A stretch of 64,000 nucleotides of DNA from Merluccius polli (Eukaryota > Chordata > Actinopteri > Gadiformes > Merlucciidae). Every line of letters begins with the position of its first letter. Position 1 is the first letter of the stretch. Shown in pieces: positions 1 to 11,700 of this stretch. The DNA is taken from NCBI GenBank assembly GCA_030340625.1, contig JAOPHQ010005138.1:62001-126000 (forward strand), written 5' to 3'. The translations under genes were made by a program, and so were the position numbers. Below the pieces are notes generated by a model. It did not search any database, had not been told where the DNA came from, and saw nothing but the letters and a program-made list of their open reading frames with translations.

Positions 1-31
1 AGACAGTAACAAACACACAAAATTACAAACA

Positions 32-755
32 CTAGACAGCATGAGACAAGACAAAGGCCAGTTTGAATAGATGAGTCTTCAGCTGCTTTTTAAAGGCATC
101 AACAGAGACCGCAGATCGAATTAATAAAGGAAGGGTGTTCCAGTGTCGGAGCCACCACTTCAAAGGCATGATCACCTTTGTTTTCAGCCGAGCTTGAGGG
201 ACAACCAGTAAGCCCTGGTCAGAAGACCTAAGTAACTGGTACTGGTGATGTAAGGATGGAGCAGGTCAGAGATGTACATAGGTGCCTGACCAAGGCTCTA
301 TATATAATCAACAGCCTTACAGTAGCTTTCTAAACCATTTGCAGATGGTCCAGAGACGACTTGCTGAAGTAGGTGAAAAGGGAATTGCAGTAGTCTGACT
401 CCAGTCTGGATGATATAAACGCGTGAATGATCATCTCTTGCTCAGGTTTTGATACAACAGACCTGAGTTTGGCAATGTTTCTAAGATGGAAGAAACATGT
501 ACAGGACAACAATTTAATATGTTGATCAAATAATATCCTGATCAAATATAACAGAGAGATTTCTAAGATAAGACTGTACAGCTGAAGAAATGAGCAACCT
601 TGGACGCTATGCTGTTTGAAGCATTGATAAGGACCTCCGTCTTATCTGCATTTAGCTGTAAAAAGTTGTTGACCATCCAATCCTTACTGGCAGTCAACCA
701 ATTGCACAGAACAGCCAATTTGTCAGTCTCATCAGGCTTAAAATAGACTGATAGA
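32..755 (-). mobile_element. Degraded 3' end of a LINE (L2/jockey-like) reverse transcriptase ORF
   Basis: Read on the minus strand this stretch carries the end of a non-LTR retrotransposon ORF2. The order is: a segment with NADKTEVLI (near 640-660), then DQHIKLLS and HLRNIAKLRS (430-540), then IIHAFISSRL and SSLDHLQMV (330-430), and finally WNTLPLLIRSAVS followed by LKTHLFKLAF (45-150), ending at a stop at 32-34. These are hallmark strings of the abundant teleost L2/jockey-type reverse transcriptase. The frame is broken at about 330-340 and near 550-590, and nothing upstream of the palm region remains, so this is a 5'-truncated dead copy. It runs opposite to the downstream transporter gene. 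Confidence 0.85.
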
Positions 756-1630
756 ATTAGAGATTATTTTACACATTTACAAATCTGATTACGCACACAT
801 GGATTGAGATACAGTTACACAACTCTCCACTAAATGTGTAAATAGTTCTGCTACAATAATGTATACATAATATACAAAAAATATAAATAGGTAATGCAAT
901 TGAGATTTTAGGCCATTACCGGTTGAAATTTCATGTGCCCTCATGTGAGACTGAATCCCCTCCCTAATTACTGAAGCTGGCCCCTGGCTTACTTTAAGGC
1001 AACGTTTCTTAAACTATGGGTTGGGACCCAAAATGAGCTGCGATCCAGTTGGAGGTGGGTTGTGGCCTGACAAAGTAGGCCTACACAACCCCTGTAACGA
1101 AAGGATCACTCAGAATTTACAGCTTTCAAAGTTATAATAAATAAAAAAACATGTTTGTGTGGTTAACAATGTAACTGTACACTCAGAACTGTTCAACTGG
1201 TTCTGTGCAAACAATGCCTTTGAGCAACATTAGCATAACCACGACTTCCTGGCTCGTCCCCTTTTTACAATCAAGGAAATAAAATGGAAGTTGATAGATT
1301 ATTAACAAAAGGTACATTTAACAAGTCTACTTTTATCTCTAGGCATCTCTGGGCCATTTATTGGTAAGAGGGATTGTCTTGTAGCTGTCAAAATTAGGCA
1401 ATAGACAAAAGGCTGTTCTTGTTAGGTTATAGTGTGTGCAAGTAGCTTAAGGGTGAAGCAAACAACTTGCCTCACATGCTTTTACATACATTTTTAATTT
1501 ACTTTGACTTCTCTATTATAAAGAATGCACTTGTCTAAGCATATGACCTTTGTCAGGTAGCTCATTTCAGGTAGCAATTGTAGTGATAGCTGTTAAGGGC
1601 GTCGCAGGTCTATTCCTCTACCAGTAAACC
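756..1630. other. 5' flank of the SLC5A8-type gene, no gene seen
   Basis: AT-rich non-coding sequence between the LINE remnant and the first coding exon. I see no open frame worth calling, no CpG-rich block and no clear TATA element that I would defend. The promoter and any 5' untranslated exon should lie here or further upstream. Confidence 0.5.
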
Positions 1631-4600
1631 ATGGTGGGTACGGGAGGTGCAGTGGCCACTTTCTCTGTTTGGGACTATGTGGTGTTTGCTGGGATCGTTT
1701 TGGGAGCTTCTGGGATTGGCCTCTGGCAGGCCATTCGTGGTCGCAAGGAGAACACGAGTGAGGAGTTTCTACTGGGCGGGCGTCAAATGCATGCCGTGCC
1801 CGTTGCCATGTCTCTTACCGCCAGCTTCATGTCTGGTATCACGGTGATTGGCACGCCGGCCGAGTCATATGGTTTCGGCATTGCCTTCTGGGTCTTTGGC
1901 CTGAGCTACGCCATCACGTCAGCTGTCACGGCAGAGGTTTTCGTCCCCTTATTTTACCGACTGGGGATCACCAGTGTCTATGAGGTAAGCAGAGGTACCA
2001 TTATGCATAGTTGAGTAATGATGCAATATTGTGAAAGTTATTTGGTAGTCATAGGTCTACCACACAAATGCAGTGGTTTGCCTGGTGAATAGTGTATTAA
2101 TATGTAGAAAATGAATTTGAATTAATGTACATATCTAATACTGGATGAATTAGGCCTAATTAAATGTTGTGATGAACATTGCACAGAAATATGCATAAAG
2201 GAATAGGAATGATATCCCATTAAAAGACAAAAAGAAATGGTCTTAGAAGAGATATATCTTCAGATCACCATTGAACTTAAAACTACATAATAGAAAAAAT
2301 GATTTCAAAATGCTGACCACCATTGTTACATATAAGAAGTGTGGACTGCAATTGATTTCAGTTTAGGCAGTGCCAGACATCAATTTTTCCTTTTATATTT
2401 GTATATGTCTTTATGTTTATATTTCAAGTATCTGGAGATGCGCTTCAATAAGAGTGTTCGTGTGTTGGGGACAAGCATATTTATTATACAGACGGTAGGT
2501 TAAATTACTTTTGGTAACAATAATGGTAACAACAAAATAATAATTCATTAATCATTTATAAGCCTTTAGTTAACGATGAACTAATAACTAATCTGTTGTA
2601 AAATATCAGTACACATTGGTTAATCATGAACAAATGATGAACAAATCCTTTATTCATTCTTTAGATTAGGGACCACATATTCACCATTAACTAGTTGCTT
2701 ATAAGCACGCATATTGGCTCTTTATTAGTCATTATAAAGCACTTATTAATGCATTGTTCTGCATGACCACATTCTACAACTACTAGGCCATTAACTTTAA
2801 TATTAGAATTTTCCCTCAATAACCTCCTAATTACTGCTTATTGATAGTAAGTAAGGAAGTTGTTGTACATAAATTATAATCTTAGCAACTAGTTAATGGT
2901 GAATATGTGGTCCCTAATTTAAAGTGTTACCTTGTTTTGAAGTGAAAAAACATTTAGAAATGATTTACAGTCAGGGGATCCAGGTTGGTAATTGTTAAAT
3001 TCATTCACTTGCCACCACAGAGACTTGGGTTCTGTGTGAGGTGGGTAGGATCTGGCAATAATGTGAACCTCTGAACCAGTTATGACCTGCCAATGAAGCT
3101 CCTCACATGCAGGTGAACAGGGGCTAATGACTCCATGTGTGTCAGAGAAGACGGCTGTCTATAACCTCCGCAGGTTACCTATTCAAAAGTGTAAACAATT
3201 CATCATACGTAAATGTGTTACATATCATTTGTAGATCTTCTTTACCTGTTAAAATGGTATGTATTCAATTCATTTACAATACACTTTAGAAACCTTTCTT
3301 TAGCAGAAAGGTTTCTAAAGTGTACTGTTCACCATATACGCATACCATTTTAATTGCTAGTTACCTAGCTCTTCTGGCCATGTGTCAGGGTTGAGCACTC
3401 CAGTATAGACTAGGCCAAAATCACAAAAGGTGCTTGAATAAAGATCTTCAGGCATTTTTGAGTAAAAGTTGGCAAACTATTTTTTCTAAAGGTATTTTTT
3501 TGTGCTGAATCCATTTTTGGTATTTGCCAAGCTGTATCTTATACGTGAAACCCAGTAGAGGGCACATTTTGTATAAAATTGGCGTTTTTCAATTATTTTG
3601 AGTATAAAACCCTGTACATCTTCAAAGTTGCACAGTATGGAAAAAGTGAAATAGCAGAATGTTGCTTATATCTGTTAGCTAAATAAGTACCAAATGTGGC
3701 TTCAATTGGATGAAAGGAACTCTCAAAAACAGACCATGAGGTAATGTATATGGCCCAAATTCCCATGATAAAATATAGCTGGTAGTCAAAATTAATGGTC
3801 TAGGTCACTTTACTCGCCATCCCTTAATGACTATTTGTCTGAAATTATCCCACATTGTCATCTGGTATAAATAAGTCACCAGACTGTGTAGACCAGGTCA
3901 AAATCACCAAAATGTGCTTAAAGGAACTATATGTAGGATTGCGTCCTCTCTGGCCAAAACTGTTATTGCAACCAGGTTGTAAATACTGTACAGCGTGGTA
4001 CTCCCTCCCCCTCCCCCCCCAGAGTAGCGGTTGCCAGATTCCCCGTTCCCGGATTACTCAACACAACACTGCGTCTACTAGAAGGAGCAACCATGACAAG
4101 TGTTTTACATACTGTTCTTTGCTTTTATTTAGGTAAAGAACATAGAATTGCCTCTGTGTATGAAGTGTGCTATACAAATAAACTTGCCTTGCATAGATCC
4201 CTGATAATATTGACCAACTGCATCACCGTCACCGGGGCTTCATAGTAATGTGTCCGAATAGAGCAGCCCTCTTGGACACACACATGCTGTTACCGCTGTT
4301 TTATTATCATCCAACACATCCAGACCATCACCGGGGCTTCATAGTAATGTGTCCGAATAGAGCAGCCCTGTCGGACACACACACATGTTACTGCTGTTTT
4401 ATTATCATCCACACTTCCACACCGTCACCGGGGCTTCATAGTAATGTGTCCGAATAGAGCAGCCCCCAACGGACACACACGCCAGCTCCGCTGTTTTATT
4501 ATCATCCACACTTCCACACCGTCACCGGGGCTTCATAGTAATGTGTCCGAATAGAGCAGCCCCCAACGGACACATACGCCAGCTCTGACCGCTGTTTTAT

Positions 4601-5747
4601 TATCATCCACACTGCAGTCGGTGTGCAGTAAATGGCCCTCAATGGTGTGAAATCCTTACATACAGTCATTGAGCAAACGATACTGACTTCGTGAAAACGC
4701 CCATGAGGCAACGACGCAATGATTCGCTTCAAACATGTTTTTCTAGCAAAAACTGAATAATGGCGATAAGCCAAATATAATTCTAAAGATATACTGCAAT
4801 AGCTCACTCCAGTGGAAACATAGACCATTTTCATTACCCAACTAAAATATATTTGGTAGGCTAATAGTGCAATGTAAACATGTTCACGAATGCATTTAGT
4901 AACGTCAGACATTTCTGACCCGAAACATTTGTAGCTGCAGCCTTCCTTATACAGTAAATGGCTGCAGCTCAGCCTATCTGGCAACCCGGATGGCGACACA
5001 GTACTGACTTCGCGATTGGACGCTAGGCAGAAGGTGGAGCAACAGACCAAAACACAAAATGTAAACAAAACAGTTTTACGGCACAGAAATATTGCGTTTG
5101 AAATTAAATATTCTGGCTGGACTACTATTATGTCTGACATAAATACTTGAAATTAACATGATTCCTCAATGTCTATTGACATATTAGGGTCATTTTATGA
5201 TTACTTTGAGTACATTTCTTACATATAGCTCCTTTAAATAAAGAGCCTCAGGCATTTCTGAGTTGGCAAATAGACTTTTGGCAAAAGTTTGCAGTTTGCC
5301 AGGCTGTACCTCTTACGTGTAAGTCAATAGAGTGGCCACCTAATAGGCTAATATAAGCAAATTCCTCAGCTCTGGCTCAAAAATAAACTGTTTATATTGT
5401 GATAAGATTTATTGGGTACAGGAAACAAACAGCATAATTAAAACACATTAGACATATCTTACAATATTTGTGGTGAACACTGACCTTTTATTTTGTGAAG
5501 TTGAGTACATACACATAAGAACATCCGCATCATGCTGGTGGCAGCAATATACCATATGTACAAACAATCTTTCTAGGAAAATATTTTGCATAAATAAACC
5601 TAAGTTTGATGATATTACAATCCTTAAACTACTTGTATATCCACTTGTATACATGGACATGTACATTATGAAGAGTAATAAATGTAATGTAATTTAACTA
5701 GAATGATGGTTTAACATATTAACTTATATTAACATAAAACTGTAAAC

Positions 5748-5789
<42 letters not shown>

Positions 5790-8700
5790 TCATTGCATTT
5801 ATATAGCGCTTTTCAAGAACCCAAAGCGCTTACATAGTGTGTGTGTGTGGGGGGGAGATATGACACCTCATCCGCTACCAGAGTGTAGCACCCACTTGGG
5901 TGATGCACGGCAGCCAGTATGCACCAGAACGCTCACCACACACTGGCACAGCGGAGAGGTGAGGAATGAAACTGACCAATTAGAGACCAGGGGATGATTA
6001 GGTGGCCATGTTGGTACAAGAGCCGGGTTGGGAATTTGGCCGGGACACCGGGGTTAGCACCCCTACTCTTGCGATGAGTGCCACGGGATCTTTAGTGACC
6101 ACAGGGAGTCAGGACCGCGGTTTAACGTCTCATCCGAAAGACGGTGCTCTAGACAGGACGGAGTCCCCGTCTCCATCCCGGGGCATTGGGGATCTAACAG
6201 AGGCCAGAGGGATGAGCACCCCCTACTGGCCCTCCAACACCACTGCCAGCACCACCACGTCCCCCATCCAGAGATGGACCAGACCAGCCCCCGCTTAGCT
6301 TCCAAAGAAACCAGCAGTGCAAGGCAGGTAGCCATGGTGCTGGTATGCGAGATTCTCAAATATGATCACAACATTACCAAATTAAAATGATCAATTTAAA
6401 ACCCACAGTTTCATTACACTAAACAGAATGTGATATCAAGCCCTGGACAATGCTCTTATTAAGTTCGGCAATTGCTAAATTCTGCATCACTTGTCTGGCA
6501 CTTAAATGCAGCAGAGCAACGTAGACGAGACTTTTTACACTTACATCGTGCAGTCATACATCTTGAGCCACAGCTGCAGCTGATCAGTTCCAAACAGTAG
6601 TCTGGGACCGGAGGAAGTGACATCAAGATGGGCACCAGTGTAGAACCTTCCAGTCTCCACCCCATTTTCTCTGGGGGAGGAAGGACAGGATACTGCTTGT
6701 TTGCTTGGCGCCACAAAGCAGTTTGGTAATGTGCCATCAAAACTAGTCATTGATGTCAATATTGTCACATGAGAAGTGCACAAATCTGTTAGGTACCAAG
6801 TTTGGTGGAACCACTGCTCCTGTATCGATGTCAAATGCATGAAGGGTGCTCTCTGCCAAAGCTGTATCAACCTGCTTTAAATTGTTGTAGCTTATGATGT
6901 GACCAGCCTTGTGAAACAGCTCAACCAGTTCTTTTGATCTAGCTTGGTGCTTGGTAGCTTGGTGCAATGTGCTTGCTAGACCAAGATGCTTGGGAGTCCA
7001 CTGTTTACTACAACTGATGTTGTACACTAGGTCTTGAGCAATACTAAGAACCTTTCTTTGAGTGTCATCATCTTTGTTTTGAGCTGCCTTATCATCTCGA
7101 TCCACTTCTAAGAGACCCTGTCCATCAAACATTAGGCGAAGGAACATGAAGAGGCTATCTGGAATGCATGATATAATATTCTTCCTCGCTTACTACAAAA
7201 CCTTTGTAAGCTGGTTGTGCAAGTATGTCACCTCTCAGTTTCAATGCAACATGGATCAATTCCATGAACCCCTCAGGGGCTGTCTACCGGTATTTTGGTA
7301 TCAGTGAATGTTCTTTAGGTTCTGATAGCAGGATTGACAAAGGGACATTCCCAAATTCAACTGGAACAAGCAGTATTTCCCGCTCTACGTTGATGAAGTC
7401 ATATGTATTCCTTAGCTGTTGTTGAAGTTTCTCTCTGAAGGTCGACCTTCTGCTCAGGTAAGATGGACGAATAGTTACCTTGGCAATTTCTGCCAAAGCA
7501 CAATACCTGTTCCAAACCTCAGAAAGTTCATAGATGTTTGCGATATTTGCTGCGCATGTAAATTCATCCAAAAGCCATTCCATGGCCAAATCTGATGTGG
7601 AGGAATTTTCTTTGGTCTTTGTGGATTTCCGGAGGAATTTCATATAGCATGGAGTGTGATACCTTCCTTCTGCTGCAATGAGGTCACTCACACTAGCAAG
7701 ATTGACTGAAAGGATCTGGTCATATTTTGAGGCTGCCAATATTCGATCACTCATGTTCATTGTTGTGACTATGGAAACTCTTAACTTCGAGTTCACTTCC
7801 TGGCAGAACATGCAGGCATCCCATTTCATGGTTGCAACAGAACTCCTTGTCAATGTTGGTAGTTCTCTTGGATTGCTTGGACCAGCACCTTTATCCAGAT
7901 CTGCAGATTTTTGCTGCAGCCTAGAAATGTGGCTTTTACTGGTAAAAGAAGCATAGCACGTGCGGTGCCAGACCACATGCTGTTCTACGTTCTGGACGAG
8001 AAGCACTCTGTCGATTGCTTCTCTGTGTTGAGGATCGTGAAACCTTCTTCTATTTTGTGCACCTGCTTTTAGTGTGAGAAGGCCCTGTTCTCTATCATGT
8101 TTGAGACTGACTCTCCACTACATATTTCATATGTATGGGAACTGACCCCCACGGGGGCAGTAGACGTGGATACTCTTTAAGACACATCACCTGTGGTGGC
8201 CATGCTCTGATTAGCAATCAGTGTGGTAACTTAAGCCCCACCCCAGCATGGCTACATTGATTTTTTGATTTCCACGAGCAGACAGCAGACATGTTATCAG
8301 AAGCAGTTAAGACAAAGCATCAGCAAAACGTGTGTTGGCTACCTAGACATTGGTCCACTTATTGTTGTAAGAAGGAGAGTAGGTCTTGAGTAAGGCTCCT
8401 CTCTGGACGCTACGTGAGTCCTGTTCACACGTTAAAACAGGAAGAATAATAGTTGGCGCTGAAATCTGCGGAGGACAAGCCAGCTATTTTCTTTTCCTTC
8501 ATCTGGGCTTGGTATCGGGCGGACCGTACCTCTGTTCAAATCCGACCACGTTGGAGGAGGCGGGGGCGGCCGCGGGGCCATTGCCGATGTGAAAAGCCGA
8601 GCCCTGTGCAAAGCTGACCTAGTCCGCGGAGCGCTTGGCCAGTTATCGCAACCACCGGCTCGGTACCAGGCGGACCATACCTCGGTTCAAATCAGACCAG

Positions 8701-11700
8701 GTTGGAGGAGACTTGGGTCGGGCGCTGGGCCATTGCCGACGCTGAAAGCGAATGTGCGAAGCCGACCTCGCTGTAAACACAGATTCCGTCTTGACTTCCT
8801 TGTTGACGAAGGCAACGTCAGCATGGGGGAGGGGCGCTAGTGCTACATGTGGGCAGGCTGCACTGTAGAGATAATTTAATAAAGCAAACATGGCCAGTCC
8901 AGGGGCCCACACTTGTCTGGGCTGTGGGGTAAAAATGCCCGTAGAGGACGGCCATGACCGATGTGTGCCTTGCTTGGGGCCGGACCATGCACGTGGCCGG
9001 TGACCCAGCAGCATGCATGAATTGCTTTATCCTGCTTTATCCTGCCAGCCAGAGTAAGGGAGGCCAGGGTCCGGTCGTTTTCTCTCAAACCCACGAACAC
9101 TGCACAGCAGCATCCGGCCAAACGGCTAAGATATGTAGTTGGGGATGACCAGTTGACCATGCCACCCCTGGCAGTCACAACAAGGGCCCCGTTGACATCA
9201 CGACTCCCCGCTCCCACCTTAGTTGTAGGACAGGAGGAGGAGTATATGGAAGATATGTCAGAGGAGGAGATTTTGGGGTTTGACCTCCCCTCTGGCCAGG
9301 TGCAGGCAGAGGTAACACAGGTGGAGGAGGAGCAAGAGCAGCTTCCTCCCCCCATACACGATCTCATTGCCCGGGCTGCTCATGCATTAGACATAAAGCT
9401 GCCGACAGGGCAAACCCGAAAGACCTCCCGGTTCGATGACGAAGGGGACCAGCCATGCCCCCTCATGAAACCTCTGCTCTCTGATGTAGAGGACCTGGTG
9501 CTGGAGCAGTTTTCAAAACCAGCCGACGCCCATTGCTGGTTGGGGCTAACTAAACGGCTGGCAGGTGTTGATGGTCGTGAGAGGATTGGCTGTGGCCTGG
9601 CTCCTCCCATGGACCAGGCCTTAGGGGCCTTAGTCTCCCCCACCTCGCCGGTTCTGGGGAAGCCAAGTTGCCCAAGCAGGAACACAAGGGCTATGGATTC
9701 CAATCTCACCAGAGTACATGGAGTCTTGGTGATTCAGTGTCAGCTGGTTAACACAGGGGCTATCCTTGCCCTGTATCAGAACCATTTGACCAGGCAGCTG
9801 GGGAGTGTAGCACCCGCCCCCCCATCTAGTGGCCGAGTTACAGCAGGTGTCCTGGCAAAGTCATTGAAGGAGCAAGCGGTGCCATCTGGTAGAGCTTTAA
9901 CCTCACTTTGGGTGGCGAGGGGCCACCTCTGGTTGTCTCAGTCGCAGCTACAGACAGACGATTGAAACTGTTTGCTCAGGCTGCCGGTGGTACCATCTGC
10001 CATGTTTGGGCCAGGCGCGACTACAATGCTCGAGCAGGCCCAAGATGCTCGCCGGTGTGCTCGGGAGATGTCGGGGGTCCTCCAAAGCAACCGCAGTAGA
10101 TGGGTCTCCGCGGCGCCTCGGGCTGTGCCTCGGGCCGCAGCCCCCCAGCCAACACAGGCAGCTCCAGATGACCTGAGGGTCCAGCTGGACACTGCACGCC
10201 GGAGCAGGGCTGGCATATGGGGTGGGGCCGAGGGCCTTGTGCACCCCCGCCTTGCTCCTGACAGTTTGGGGGACCGAGCCCCCTCTTGCCGTCTCCTGGG
10301 ACATCCTGGGAGACAATTGGGGCGGACCCCTGGGTGGTTTCGACCATGACTCAGGGGTATCGGTTGCAGTTCCTGCGCATTCCCCCACAGACACGGTCTG
10401 TCACCTTCACAGTGGTGGCAGACTCACAGCACAGAGAGATTCTGGCTGCGGAAATCGACACTCTCCTGGCGAAGAGAGCCATCAGAGTGGTGCCGCAGAC
10501 CAATCTGCAAGCTGGGATCTTTTCCCGTTACTTTCTCATCCCCAAAAAGGATGGGAGGCTGAGACCAATTTTGGACTTGCGGGGACTCAACAAATTTTTG
10601 AGGCCCCTGCGTTGCAAGATGTTGACGGTACCGAGGGTCTGTCAGTCCATCCTCCAAGGCGACTGGGTTGCCTGGCTCTTCTACGTTTCCGGTCAGTTCT
10701 GAGGAACCGCCATGTCCTGGTGAGGACAATCAGCACAGTGGCTGCGGCGTATGTCAACAGGCAGGGGGGCTTGGGCTCCCCTCACCTTTGCAGACTGGCG
10801 CGAACGATGTGGGAGTGGGCGCACCCCCGATTCAAGTCCCTGAGGGCAATGTATGTGCCAGGTCTGACGAACGTTGTGGCGGATCGACTCTCCAGAGGGG
10901 GACCCCTCACAGGAGAATGGAGGCTGCACCCTCAGGTGGTGGAATAAATCTGGAACCGGTTTAGTACTGCCGTAGCCAATCTGTTCGCTTCGAGAGAGAC
11001 AATGCATTGTCCTCTCTTCTCCATGAGGAGGGACGATCCCCCCCTGGGCACAGATGCAATGGCACATCAGTGGCCGCAGGGTCTCCTCTATGCCTTTCCT
11101 CCCTTTGTCCTCCTACACCCGCTCCTTCAGAGAGTCCAGGTCGAGGAGGTGAGCCTCATCCTGGTGGCCCCCAATTGGCCCCAGATGACGTGGTTCTCGG
11201 CAATTGCACCCCTTCTTCAAGATCAACCGTGGGAGCTCCCGGTCTGGCAGGACCTCCTGTCTCAAGCCCACGGGACACACTTCCATCCCTTTCCCCAGGG
11301 GCTCTGGGCCTGGCCCCTGAGAGGGCCGAGTTTCTAGCCATGGCCCCATCTGTGGTTGATGATCGACGAGGACGGCATATGCGTACCGATGGGAAGCGTT
11401 CCGGTGGTGGTGCAATACGAGACGGTTGGATCCCCTCTCTTATGGGGCTTGTGACATCCTCCAGCTCCTCCAGGAAATGTTGGAGGCAGGCAAGTCTCAT
11501 ACGACTTTAAGGGGAATGGTGGCAGCCATAAAGGCGGCCCACGTTGGGCCTCGGAAATTAACAGAAGTTTGTTGTGACATTATTAATCATTTTCTTAAGG
11601 GGGCTCGTAGGGTTAATCCCTCGCAGGGTAGACCACCAGCCCCCCCTTGGGATTTAGAGGTGGTGCTGTCGGCCTTGCGGCACGAGCCATTTGAGCCCCT

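Noticed and set aside
4226..4620. Regularly spaced repeats that could suggest a CRISPR-like array
   Set aside because: The units are contiguous 96-bp tandem copies with no unique spacers, inside a eukaryotic transposon.
4502..5140. 212-codon minus-strand frame
   Set aside because: It overlaps the minisatellite and MITE interior, has no family resemblance and no splice or start context; treated as accidental.
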